A program made the translations under genes and the position numbers. A stretch of DNA of 64,000 bases from Pedobacter sp. JY14-1 (lineage in GTDB: Bacteria > Bacteroidota > Bacteroidia > Sphingobacteriales > Sphingobacteriaceae), in the NCBI RefSeq assembly GCF_029269825.1, contig NZ_JARJHU010000008.1:620001-684000 (forward strand), given 5' to 3'. The notes under the pieces are model-generated. The model was given only the letters and a program-made list of their open reading frames with translations. It ran no database searches and was not told the DNA's origin. Positions 9,191-16,768 of the stretch are shown here, piece by piece; positions within the stretch are counted from its first letter, which is position 1, and every line of letters starts with the position of its first letter.

Positions 9191-10381
9191 TTAATATAGC
9201 AATTTATCGTAAGGATAACGGCTGGTATGCAAAGCCACTACCTTATCATATAACAACTGCCTGAATTCCTCAACATTTTCCTTTTCCAGTGCAGAAATGA
9301 ATATCGCCGGTGCATTGTGTTGTGCCATCCAGCTTTTTTTGAAATCGTCCAGCGTAAGCGTCAAAGGTTCTTCGCCCTCATGGTCCGGCTCCGGACTCAC
9401 ATAAGCATCGATCTTGTTGAATACCATGATCGTATCCTTATCCCTGGCGCCCAGGTCTTTCAGCGTTTCATTGACCACGTGGATCTGGTCTTCAAAGTTC
9501 GCATGCGAAACATCCACAACATGTACCAGCACATCTGCTTCCCTTACCTCATCCAATGTAGATTTAAAGCATTCTACCAGGTGATGCGGAAGTTTCCGTA
9601 TAAACCCTACTGTATCTGAAAGCAGGAAAGGCAGGTTATCTATGACTACCTTCCTCACCGTTGTATCCAATGTGGCGAACAACTTGTTTTCCGCGAAAAC
9701 ATCTGACTTCGACAGCATATTCATGATCGTGGATTTGCCTACATTCGTATAGCCAACAAGGGCAACCCTGATCAGCTGCCCACGATTCTTACGTTGCGTC
9801 TCATTCTGCCTGTCGATCTGCTTTAGTCTTGATTTCAGCAGGCTGATCTTTTCCAGGATCATCCTCCTGTCACTCTCGATCTGGGTTTCACCGGGTCCCC
9901 GCATACCGATACCACCTTTCTGACGCTCCAGGTGTGTCCATAAACGTGTCAGCCGGGGTAGTAAGTATTGCAGTTGGGCCAGCTCTACCTGCGTCTTGGC
10001 CTGTGCGGTCTGTGCCCTTCTGGCAAAGATATCCAGGATCAGGTTACTCCTGTCCAGTATCTTTACCTGTAGCTCACGCTCGATATTCCTCAGCTGAGAA
10101 GGGGAAAGCTCGTCATCAAAAACAACGATATCAATCTCTTCTGCTTTTACATAAGCCTGAATTTCCTCGAGCTTGCCAGTCCCTACAAAAGTAGCTCTAT
10201 CAGGTTTCTGCATCTTTTGGGTAAACTCATACACCACCTCTCCACCTGCTGTATCTACGAGGAAAGCCAGCTCATCCAGGTATTCCCGGGTCACTTCCGG
10301 TCTTTCGCCCGGGCCGATTACACCTACCAGAACAGCCCTTTCCTGTTTTACTGCAGTATCATAAAATTTTTGCCTTCCCAT
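9191..10381 (-). CDS. hflX: Ribosome-associated GTPase HflX
   Basis: A 396-residue GTPase that splits stalled or hibernating ribosomes under stress. The N-terminal HflX domain has FVGTGKLEEIQAYV and VVFDDELSPSQLRN; the linker holds the glycine-rich KGGIGMRGPGETQIESDRR; the G domain starts with GYTNVGKST (about residues 210-218), followed by DTVGFIRKLPHHLVE and the NKID motif (VFNKIDAY). All G motifs are intact. It lies 22 bp downstream of trpC on the same strand, so part of its expression may come through the trp attenuator. Confidence 0.96.
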   Translation of the reverse strand: MGRQKFYDTAVKQERAVLVGVIGPGERPEVTREYLDELAFLVDTAGGEVVYEFTQKMQKPDRATFVGTGKLEEIQAYVKAEEIDIVVFDDELSPSQLRNIERELQVKILDRSNLILDIFARRAQTAQAKTQVELAQLQYLLPRLTRLWTHLERQKGGIGMRGPGETQIESDRRMILEKISLLKSRLKQIDRQNETQRKNRGQLIRVALVGYTNVGKSTIMNMLSKSDVFAENKLFATLDTTVRKVVIDNLPFLLSDTVGFIRKLPHHLVECFKSTLDEVREADVLVHVVDVSHANFEDQIHVVNETLKDLGARDKDTIMVFNKIDAYVSPEPDHEGEEPLTLTLDDFKKSWMAQHNAPAIFISALEKENVEEFRQLLYDKVVALHTSRYPYDKLLY

Positions 10382-10403
10382 GTAAGGAACAAAGATACAA
10401 AAG

Positions 10404-11195
10404 TTATACCGAGATCAGTTCCTCTACAAAATGCCGCATGCTTTCGCCGGGCAAGGCAGTCTTCATAAAATTCTCCCCGATCAGGAAGCCGTTGAACCCT
10501 GAATTCTTCAATGCTCTTATTGTACCCGGGGCACTGATCGCACTCTCTGATATTTTCATGAAATCTGAAGGGATACGGTTTACCAGGTCAAAAGACGTCT
10601 GTATATCTACAGTAAAATCGGCCAGGTTCCGGTTGTTCACGCCAATGGCATCCAGGTCGGGGCACACACTGCGTTCCAGCTCCTCCAGGTTGTGTACTTC
10701 CAGCAGCACATTCAATCCAAGCCGCTTTGCAAAGCCAGAAAGATGAGTAATCTCTGCAGGGCTTAATATTGCCGCAATCAGCAGGACGACATCTGCGCCC
10801 CAGGCTTTCGCCTCCAGCAGTTGGTATTCATCGATCATGAAATCCTTTCTCAATATGGGTATCCCGTTATGTGCACGTGCTTCCAGTAAATCTGCCGCAC
10901 TACCGCCAAAGAAATCCATATCCGTAAGTACAGAAAGAGCAGAAGCCCGGGCAGCCGTATAACCTTGCGTCACCTCCTGCACACCAACCTGGTCATTGAT
11001 CACCCCTTTAGAAGGCGATTTTCTTTTAAATTCCGCAATGATCCCGGTTTTTTCAGGATCAAGCAAAAAATCCCTGAAGGAAAGTGGCATACGTTCGAAA
11101 TAATTTGCTGCTTCCAGCTCCTTTACTGAAACCTGTTGCTTAGCCCGTGCTACTTCTTCCTTTTTGCGGGCAACAATCTTATCTAAAATCGTCAT
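10404..11195 (-). CDS. trpC: Indole-3-glycerol phosphate synthase
   Basis: A 263-residue single-domain TIM barrel that ring-closes CdRP to indole-3-glycerol phosphate in tryptophan synthesis. Motifs: IIAEFKRKSPSKGVI near residue 52, VLTDMDFFGG, PILRKDFMIDEYQ, GVNNRNLADFTVD and SESAISAPGTI, covering the expected catalytic Lys, Glu and Asn. It starts one base after the trpG stop, indicating translational coupling. trpD, which often sits between trpG and trpC, is absent here. Confidence 0.96.
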   Translation of the reverse strand: MTILDKIVARKKEEVARAKQQVSVKELEAANYFERMPLSFRDFLLDPEKTGIIAEFKRKSPSKGVINDQVGVQEVTQGYTAARASALSVLTDMDFFGGSAADLLEARAHNGIPILRKDFMIDEYQLLEAKAWGADVVLLIAAILSPAEITHLSGFAKRLGLNVLLEVHNLEELERSVCPDLDAIGVNNRNLADFTVDIQTSFDLVNRIPSDFMKISESAISAPGTIRALKNSGFNGFLIGENFMKTALPGESMRHFVEELISV

Positions 11196-11196
11196 A

Positions 11197-11787
11197 TTAA
11201 TTTTCCAGCCAGTTCTTCATCATTTGTTTACCATATTCCGTAAGGACGCTTTCCGGGTGAAACTGCACACCCCTCACCTGATATTTCTTATGCCGCAGCG
11301 CCATGATCTCATTTGAACTATCCGTAGCTGTTACTATAAAACAGTCCGGCAAACCCTCATTGCTCACGACCCAGGAGTGATAACGACCCACTTTGATCAC
11401 CTCAGGACAGTCCCTGAACAACAATTCCTCTTTATCAACTACTTCAATGGGCGTGGCAATTCCATGCATCGGCCTGCCCAGATTAAACAATTTGCCGCCA
11501 AAAGCCTCTGCGATCGCCTGTTGTCCCAGACAAACCCCAAAAATATGCTTTGTAGGCGCATAGGTCCTGATCACATCGAGCAACAACCCCGCCTCTTCCG
11601 GGATACCCGGTCCCGGAGACAATAAGATTTTGTCAAACTGTTCAACATCCTTCAGATCAAACCTATCATTCCGCCAAACCTCTACCTCCCAATCCAGTTC
11701 ATTTACCAGGTGGACCAGGTTGTAGGTAAAAGAATCGTAATTGTCAATCACCAGGACTTTTTTTTCTTTGCTGTTCTCGGTTTTCAT
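11197..11787 (-). CDS. trpG: Anthranilate synthase component II (glutamine amidotransferase)
   Basis: A 196-residue class I glutamine amidotransferase that supplies ammonia to TrpE. Seen: VLVIDNYDSFTYNLVHLV, LLSPGPGIPEEAG, the nucleophile Cys86 in FGVCLGQQAIAE, and the His/Glu pair in VQFHPESVLTEYG. The length fits free-standing TrpG. It lies 2 bp after trpE. A dual role with PabB in folate synthesis is possible, as in other bacteria with a single TrpG; no pabB is present here. Confidence 0.95.
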   Translation of the reverse strand: MKTENSKEKKVLVIDNYDSFTYNLVHLVNELDWEVEVWRNDRFDLKDVEQFDKILLSPGPGIPEEAGLLLDVIRTYAPTKHIFGVCLGQQAIAEAFGGKLFNLGRPMHGIATPIEVVDKEELLFRDCPEVIKVGRYHSWVVSNEGLPDCFIVTATDSSNEIMALRHKKYQVRGVQFHPESVLTEYGKQMMKNWLEN

Positions 11788-11789
11788 AA

Positions 11790-13190
11790 TTATAGTTGTT
11801 CCGCCATTTCAATTGCCCGGCGCAACGCGGCAATCTTGTTATTTACCTCATTTTTCTCACTCAAAGCTACAGAGTCAGCAACAACACCTGCGCCTGCCCT
11901 GTAGTGGAGTCTGTTATTTTTGCTCATGAATGTTCTGATCATGATGCAGTGATTAAACTCATCATTAAAACCCATATAACCCAGGGCACCGCCATAGAAA
12001 TTTCTTCCAAGCCCTTCATATTCGTCAATCAGCTGCATCGCACGGTATTTTGGCGCACCGCTCAGTGTGCCTGCAGGATAGGTATCGGCCACAATTTTAA
12101 ACGAAGGAACACTGTCCTGCAATTTGCCGCTCACCTTAGAAACCAGGTGGATCAGGTGCGAATAATATTGTACCTCCTTAAATGATTTTACTTCGACATG
12201 GTTACAATGCCTGCTCAGATCGTTCCTTGCCAGATCTACGAGCATCACATGTTCTGCACTCTCCTTCGGGTCCTGCTCCAGTCTCCGGGCCTGTTCTGCA
12301 TCTTCCTCGTCATTTCCCGTACGCTTAAATGTACCAGCGATCGGAAAAATACTTGCTTCCTTATTTTTGATGGTGATCTGGGCCTCAGGTGAGGAGCCAA
12401 ACAGCTTGAAGCTGCCATAATCAAAATAAAACAGATAAGGCGAAGGATTAATAGAGCGCAGGCAGCGGTACACATTGAACTCGTCTCCCAGGAAAGCCTG
12501 GCTGAAAGCCCTCGAAGGCACGATCTGGAATACATCTCCCCTCAGGATGTGTTTCTTCAGCTTCTCCACCACTTCCATAAAACCCTCATCAGTCAGGTTG
12601 GAACTTTCTGTTCCGTCAATTTTAAAGCTGTACTCGGGGAAGTTCTTGTTCTGGATCAGGTATTCAATTTTCTCCAGTCCCGGCTCCGCATCCTCGTTAA
12701 ATATGTTCTTAAATAAGGTCACCTCATTCCTGAAATGATCAATCGCAATGATATAACGGTAAATATGGTATTGCATCGTCGGGATTTCCTCACTTTCCGG
12801 GATTTCGGAAGAAAGAGAGATGTCTTCAAAATGCTGTACCGCATTCCATGTAAAATAGCCAAACAGTCCGCAGGAGATATAACGCCTGTCTTCGACTATG
12901 CCTGGTTGAAAACGCTTCTTGAATGCCTCAATCTCTTCTGCCAGTACAAATTCATGCTTCTCCTCTGCCGTACTGTCCGGATAACTTGCCGTAAATACGC
13001 CGTTTTTCAATACAATCCCGGCAACCGGTTCGGCACAGACATAACTTACAGAGTTTTCCCTGCTATGATAGTCAGAGCTTTCCAGCAGTATCGTATTCGG
13101 GAAAACATCTCTCAGCCTCAGGTAAATGCTCACCGGAGTAGTTGTATCCGCAAGTCTTTTTTTGTATTCCGTCTTAATGATATAAGTCAT
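11790..13190 (-). CDS. trpE: Anthranilate synthase component I
   Basis: A 466-residue chorismate-utilising enzyme. Seen: the N-terminal region with LLESSDYHSRENSVSYVC, part of the expected tryptophan feedback site (the LLES motif), then GDVFQIVPSRAFSQ, LFGSSPEAQI, and PAGTLSGAPKYRAMQLIDE, diagnostic of anthranilate synthase. It is the first structural gene after the attenuator at 13239-13278; about 50 bases separate the terminator U-tract from the ATG at 13188-13190. Confidence 0.96.
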   Translation of the reverse strand: MTYIIKTEYKKRLADTTTPVSIYLRLRDVFPNTILLESSDYHSRENSVSYVCAEPVAGIVLKNGVFTASYPDSTAEEKHEFVLAEEIEAFKKRFQPGIVEDRRYISCGLFGYFTWNAVQHFEDISLSSEIPESEEIPTMQYHIYRYIIAIDHFRNEVTLFKNIFNEDAEPGLEKIEYLIQNKNFPEYSFKIDGTESSNLTDEGFMEVVEKLKKHILRGDVFQIVPSRAFSQAFLGDEFNVYRCLRSINPSPYLFYFDYGSFKLFGSSPEAQITIKNKEASIFPIAGTFKRTGNDEEDAEQARRLEQDPKESAEHVMLVDLARNDLSRHCNHVEVKSFKEVQYYSHLIHLVSKVSGKLQDSVPSFKIVADTYPAGTLSGAPKYRAMQLIDEYEGLGRNFYGGALGYMGFNDEFNHCIMIRTFMSKNNRLHYRAGAGVVADSVALSEKNEVNNKIAALRRAIEMAEQL

Positions 13191-13238
13191 CAGTGTATCT
13201 TTTATCTGTTTCTTGTTGTCTCTTATTGCGTATGGCTC

Positions 13239-13278
13239 CTAAAAACAAGGGGCCCGACGTGTGGTCTACGTCGGGCCC
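13239..13278 (-). terminator. trp attenuator (intrinsic terminator before trpE)
   Basis: On the minus strand an 11-bp perfect stem (GGGCCCGACGT at 13278-13268 with its complement at 13260-13250, loop 13267-13261) is followed by CTTGTTTTTAG. It sits between the leader peptide stop and trpE, where premature termination would block the operon. A competing 6-bp pairing is possible between GTCTAC (13334-13329) in the leader ORF and GTAGAC (13269-13264) at the top of this stem and its loop. That pairing alone is weak and would need folding analysis. Confidence 0.85.
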
Positions 13279-13305
13279 TTAATGTGGTTGGTTTAGGTTG
13301 ATAAA

Positions 13306-13383
13306 CTATAATGTACACCAGGTTACGAGTAGACGCTCTTTTAGAATGCTACGCCATTGCCAGGTATGTTTATTGTAAATCAT
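13306..13383 (-). CDS. trpL: trp operon leader peptide
   Basis: A 25-codon ORF from ATG 13383-13381 to TAG 13308-13306. Trp codons are at positions 8, 10 (as TWQW) and 22, three in 25 residues, which is far above chance. It lies between a clear promoter and the attenuator hairpin ahead of trpE. Classical attenuation predicts that a ribosome stalled at codons 8-10 would cover GTAG (13352-13349) and free GTCTAC (13334-13329) to disturb the terminator. The ATG is only 7 nt past the -7 box, so the 5' UTR must be extremely short. Confidence 0.85.
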   Translation of the reverse strand: MIYNKHTWQWRSILKERLLVTWCTL

Positions 13384-13389
13384 GCGTCA

Positions 13390-13419
13390 CAAAAATATAA
13401 ATAAAACTTACAACGCAAA
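13390..13419 (-). promoter_or_regulatory. trp operon promoter (Bacteroidota type)
   Basis: On the minus strand TTTG (13419-13416), an 18-nt spacer, and TATTTTTG (13397-13390) match the Bacteroidota primary-sigma consensus of TTTG and TAnnTTTG. Transcription should begin a few bases downstream, just before or near the trpL start codon at 13383. Confidence 0.75.
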
Positions 13420-13433
13420 ATAAAAATGAAAAA

Positions 13434-13877
13434 TTAGGATACGCCAAAAAACGTCCTTGAGGGATCTGCTTTAGTCATTGCTATAATCGCAGCGAAGATC
13501 AGCACAAGAGCAAGTCCAAAATACAAAGCCACAGCCCGGTGTCTGGCTAGGGGATCGTCCCCGCGTTTTGAACGTGCATTACCCACCGTAATAAGGACAA
13601 TCGCGAAGATCATCATGCCAATATGCTCCATCTTCCAGTAACGGCCCAGGGCCTGAGAACTGTCAACGGAAAACCAACTGCCTATAAAATAAAGCAGTAA
13701 TCCGAAAACCAGTTGAATATGCGCCGAAATCAACGCAAATACATTTAACTTTCTGTTGCCCTCGGTATAAGGCTGCTTACCAAGCCAGCCAGCCATAGCC
13801 CGTACAAAAGCCAGCACCAATAATACCAAAACAATATAGCGCCAGCCAGAATGCGCGCTCTTTAAAATCTCGTACAT
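13434..13877 (-). CDS. Four-helix membrane protein, cytochrome b-like
   Basis: A 147-residue membrane protein with four hydrophobic helices and His residues near helix ends (SAHSGWRYIVL, SAHIQLVFG, MEHIGMMIF, ARHRAVALYF). The His spacing could allow b-type haem ligation, and similar short Bacteroidota proteins are sometimes annotated as cytochrome B. This is an inference, since no biochemical signature is decisive. It follows the Dabb gene by 109 bp and ends just upstream of the trp promoter. Confidence 0.55.
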   Translation of the reverse strand: MYEILKSAHSGWRYIVLVLLVLAFVRAMAGWLGKQPYTEGNRKLNVFALISAHIQLVFGLLLYFIGSWFSVDSSQALGRYWKMEHIGMMIFAIVLITVGNARSKRGDDPLARHRAVALYFGLALVLIFAAIIAMTKADPSRTFFGVS

Positions 13878-13986
13878 AGTTTCTTTTTTTATTTCAAAGC
13901 TAAGTTTTTGGCTTCATCACAGGACAAACCTCTATTAAATATTTGAATTTAGAATCATTCTACTAAATACAGGCAGATGCCCGGGA

Positions 13987-14394
13987 TCAGACCGCTTCTG
14001 TGTCATAGACAATCACTTTTTCCCAAAGCGGGCTGCATTCCTTTACAAAGGCCTGGTGAAGGGGGTGATCCTGGTAAGTCTTTTGTCCCTCAAGGTTACT
14101 GAAGAACATCAGCTCTGATACACTATAGGTATTGTCTACAACGCCCCGTTCCTCTGTTGCAGCAGGCACGCCGACATACAACTCGCGGATGGTTTCAATC
14201 TTTGCCAGTTTCTTTAATCCAGCGATCAGCTTATCTCGGTCTTCTTTAGACTCAGGGTTTTTCAGCCAGAAAAACACATGATGTGATATCGGGTATTTCT
14301 TTTCCATACTTACAAAAGGTGTCGCCGCGCTCGCCGCAGCCCCTGCACCAAGAGCGGCTGCAGTACCAATAAATTTCCTTCGTGTTGTGCTCAT
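13987..14394 (-). CDS. Dabb family protein with twin-arginine signal
   Basis: A 135-residue protein. The N-terminus TTRRKFIGTAAALGAGAA is a Tat-type signal, so it is probably exported folded. The mature part (SHHVFFWLKNPESKEDRDKL and SVSELMFFSNLEGQKTYQDH) matches the stress-responsive alpha/beta-barrel (Dabb) domain, a small dimeric ferredoxin-like fold. It lies 27 bp downstream of the symporter gene and is probably cotranscribed. The substrate is unknown. Confidence 0.85.
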   Translation of the reverse strand: MSTTRRKFIGTAAALGAGAAASAATPFVSMEKKYPISHHVFFWLKNPESKEDRDKLIAGLKKLAKIETIRELYVGVPAATEERGVVDNTYSVSELMFFSNLEGQKTYQDHPLHQAFVKECSPLWEKVIVYDTEAV

Positions 14395-14421
14395 AGCAGC
14401 AAAATAAACATTTTTTTTCAG

Positions 14422-16110
14422 CTACCAGTAAAGCGTGTATAAAGCCACCAATATACCACAAACCAGTATTGCACCCACGGCAAACCCTGTCGTTGTCCTG
14501 AACATGGTTTTATCTATCTCCAATCCCTGCACACGTACACCCCTGCGCGCATCGATCAGACTGATTACGTACATCATCACTACGCAGATCAGAAACACAA
14601 AGCCCATCCTGTCCAGAAAGGGAATTTCATAAAGCATTGTCCCGTCTCTTTGCATCACCTGCTTTGAAAAACCCAGACCACTTAACCACGACAGATCCGC
14701 GAGCCGGGGCAATGCCTTAAATATCACTGAAAGTGCAAAGCCCCCGATAGTTGCAAACAAGGCGGCATTCGAAGAAGTCTTCTTCCAGAAGAAGCCCAGA
14801 ATGAACATAGCAAAAATACCAGGAGACACGAATCCGGTATATTCCTGTATGAATTGGAAGCCTCCTTTTTTATCGATACCTAATTGCGGAGCAATAATGA
14901 TCGCAATGATCATTGCCGCAACTACTGTTATACGTCCGATCACCACCATACTTGCTTCCTGCGCATCTTTATTAATGACTTTGTTATACACGTCAAGGGT
15001 AAAAATCGTAGCAATACTATTGACCTTACCCGCGAGAGAAGCCACGATTGCTGCAGTAAGCGCAGCAAAAGACAAGCCTTTCAGTCCTACGGGCAGCAAA
15101 TTCAGCAATACGGGATATGCACTGTCAGGATTCAGTTCACCACTCTTACTCATTGCAGTACTGAAATCGCCAAAACCTTCCTTATAGAGTACAAAGGCCG
15201 CAATACCAGGCAATACAACAATCACCGGCATGAGCAATTTCAAAAACGCGGCAAACAATATCCCGTCGCGTGCAGTTTTCAGGTCGGCACCCAATGCTCT
15301 TTGGGTGATATACTGGTTGCAGCCCCAATAATTCAGGTTTACGATCCACATCCCCCCAATCAGCACGGTCAGGCCAGGCAAATCCATATAATGCGCATTT
15401 TCCTTTTTGAAGATCATATGGAAGTGATCTCCGGCTTTTTCTTTCACAAGATGCAGCCCTTTCAGCACTCCGGAGCTGCCGAAATGTGTAGCTACCAGAT
15501 CCAGTGCAAGGTAAGTGGTAGCCAAACCGCCGAGGATCAGGAAAAATACCTGGATCACGTCTGTGTAACCGATGACCTTCATACCTCCAAGCGTAATGAT
15601 GATTGCAAATATCGCCAGCAGGTACATACAAGTCGTCGTATGGATGCCCGATATACTGTTGATCGCCAGTGCACCCAGGTAGAGGATTGAAGTAAGGTTG
15701 ACCACCACATACAACAACAACCAGAAGATGGCCATGATCATAGCCACCGTGCCATTGTATCGCTGTGACAGGAACTGTGGCATCGTATAGATCTTGTTCT
15801 TCAGGTAAACCGGGATAAAAAAGACTGCTACAATCAGCAGCGTAGCAGCCGCCATCCACTCATAAGTCGCGATGGCCAGACCCATGGAAAAACCGGAACC
15901 GCTCATTCCGATAAACTGCTCTGCAGAGATATTGGACGCGATCAGCGAAGCCCCGATCGCCCACCAGGTCAGTGAGTCTTTGGCAAGAAAGAAATCCTTG
16001 GAATTTTCCTTGTCCTTTTTCTTCTGCCGGTAAACATAATATCCATAAAACGCGACGATAAGGAAGTAGATAAAAAAGACAACATAGTCTTTAGGGTCTA
16101 AACGGTTCAT
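14422..16110 (-). CDS. Sodium:solute symporter (SGLT-like)
   Basis: A 562-residue SSS-family transporter with about 14 hydrophobic helices. Family features: KDFFLAKDSLTWWAIGASLIASNISAEQFIGMSGSGF near the N-terminus, LGGMKVIGYTDVIQVFFLILGG, and AALTAAIVASLAGKVNSIATIFTLDVY, the usual SGLT region with Na+-site Ser/Thr residues. The length and the C-terminal extension fit the sugar-transporting branch, but no sugar-catabolism genes are adjacent, so the substrate is not assigned. Confidence 0.92.
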   Translation of the reverse strand: MNRLDPKDYVVFFIYFLIVAFYGYYVYRQKKKDKENSKDFFLAKDSLTWWAIGASLIASNISAEQFIGMSGSGFSMGLAIATYEWMAAATLLIVAVFFIPVYLKNKIYTMPQFLSQRYNGTVAMIMAIFWLLLYVVVNLTSILYLGALAINSISGIHTTTCMYLLAIFAIIITLGGMKVIGYTDVIQVFFLILGGLATTYLALDLVATHFGSSGVLKGLHLVKEKAGDHFHMIFKKENAHYMDLPGLTVLIGGMWIVNLNYWGCNQYITQRALGADLKTARDGILFAAFLKLLMPVIVVLPGIAAFVLYKEGFGDFSTAMSKSGELNPDSAYPVLLNLLPVGLKGLSFAALTAAIVASLAGKVNSIATIFTLDVYNKVINKDAQEASMVVIGRITVVAAMIIAIIIAPQLGIDKKGGFQFIQEYTGFVSPGIFAMFILGFFWKKTSSNAALFATIGGFALSVIFKALPRLADLSWLSGLGFSKQVMQRDGTMLYEIPFLDRMGFVFLICVVMMYVISLIDARRGVRVQGLEIDKTMFRTTTGFAVGAILVCGILVALYTLYW

Positions 16111-16240
16111 TCAATTTATTTTGGTTTAAAATTATATTCTCTGTAAGTCCTGGTAGGGTACTCCGCCTCACCTGCCCCCCCAGCTTATAAATGATTCGCC
16201 CTAAGGTCAGCAATTCCTGTGAAAACCATCATCCGGTGTC

Positions 16241-16271
16241 AAAAAAAAAGAGTACCCCATCCAGGGTACTC
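16241..16271 (-). terminator. Intrinsic terminator of the tRNA-like unit
   Basis: Minus strand: an 8-bp perfect stem GAGTACCC/GGGTACTC (16271-16264 with 16257-16250), a 6-nt loop, then nine T (16249-16241). It is 33 bp beyond the CCA end of tRNA-like RNA A and closes that transcription unit before the symporter gene. Confidence 0.88.
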
Positions 16272-16303
16272 GATTTTAACTAACTTATTATTCATAAAAA
16301 AAC

Positions 16304-16448
16304 TGGCTGTTGGGGAAGGAGTCGAACCTTCAAGGGGTAGTTAGCTACAGCTCAAAAATTAATTTGTGGTCAACCCATAAGCTGCGTTTATCCATTTATC
16401 CCCACCACCGAGACAAGAAGGCGTGTCTGCCAATTTCACCACCCAACA
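16304..16448 (-). ncRNA. tRNA-like RNA A: Leu-type D arm, GUC anticodon position, 73-nt variable region
   Basis: Cloverleaf on the minus strand: acceptor TGTTGGG (16448-16442) pairs with CCCAACA (16314-16308), then G73 and an encoded CCA (16306-16304). The D arm GTG/CAC encloses an AAATTGGCAGA loop, as in tRNA-Leu. The anticodon arm is CCTTC, loop TTGTCTC, GGTGG with a T-T mismatch at 29-41, placing GTC at 34-36 and C at 38. The T arm GAAGG/CCTTC has loop TTCGACT. The variable region (16404-16332) is 73 nt and is closed by GGGG/CCCC. G73, GUC, C38, G10 and G2:C71 match the AspRS identity set known from E. coli. U37 and U1:A72 are atypical. Whether it is charged or decodes is unknown. Confidence 0.7.
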
Positions 16449-16505
16449 ATATTTAATGTACGTATTTTAAGCGATGTATCCGGGTGAAGGAACACATTAC
16501 TTAAG

Positions 16506-16613
16506 CTGTAGGAGAAGGAGTCGAACCTTCAAGGAGTAGTTAGCCCTTACGGGTTTTCCGGAATCTCCGCCACCGAGACAAGGAGGTGTGTCTGCCAATT
16601 TCACCATCCTACA
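16506..16613 (-). ncRNA. tRNA-like RNA B: paralogue of RNA A with 39-nt variable region
   Basis: Same architecture as RNA A: acceptor TGTAGGA/TCCTACA (16613-16607 with 16513-16507), G73, identical D arm, anticodon arm CCTCC/GGTGG with the same T-T mismatch and the same TTGTCTC loop, identical T arm. The variable region (16569-16531) is 39 nt, closed by GGAG/CTCC, with an inner CCC-GTAA-GGG hairpin. Compared with A, acceptor pairs 4:69 (T-A to A-T) and 7:66 (G-C to A-T) and the third variable-stem pair (G-C to A-T) all changed in a compensatory way, so the fold is conserved. CCA is not encoded here. It is the first RNA after the promoter. Confidence 0.7.
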
Positions 16614-16663
16614 GTATGTTCAGGCAAGCTTTAAAGAACATCCTTTTTCTTACTTGCTTGATA

Positions 16664-16695
16664 CAAATGTAAGGACATCACAATTACATTACAAA
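16664..16695 (-). promoter_or_regulatory. Promoter of the tRNA-like unit
   Basis: Minus strand TTTG (16695-16692), a 20-nt spacer, TACATTTG (16671-16664): a full match to the Bacteroidota -33/-7 consensus. Transcription would start about 45 nt before tRNA-like RNA B. It is divergent from the Lrp/AsnC gene. Confidence 0.75.
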
Positions 16696-16768
16696 TATTT
16701 CAAACTATTAATTTCATTTTTATTAAATCAGTAATTATATTTGAATATCATTACCAAATGAATAAACG

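Noticed and set aside
14884..15690. 268-codon plus-strand frame inside the symporter gene
   Set aside because: Antisense to conserved SSS motifs; no recognisable family and no promoter or RBS.
16332..16404. Group I intron or other self-splicing insert in tRNA-like RNA A
   Set aside because: The 73-nt insert is in the variable region, not the anticodon loop, and is far too short for a group I or II intron; RNA B has a corresponding 39-nt region.
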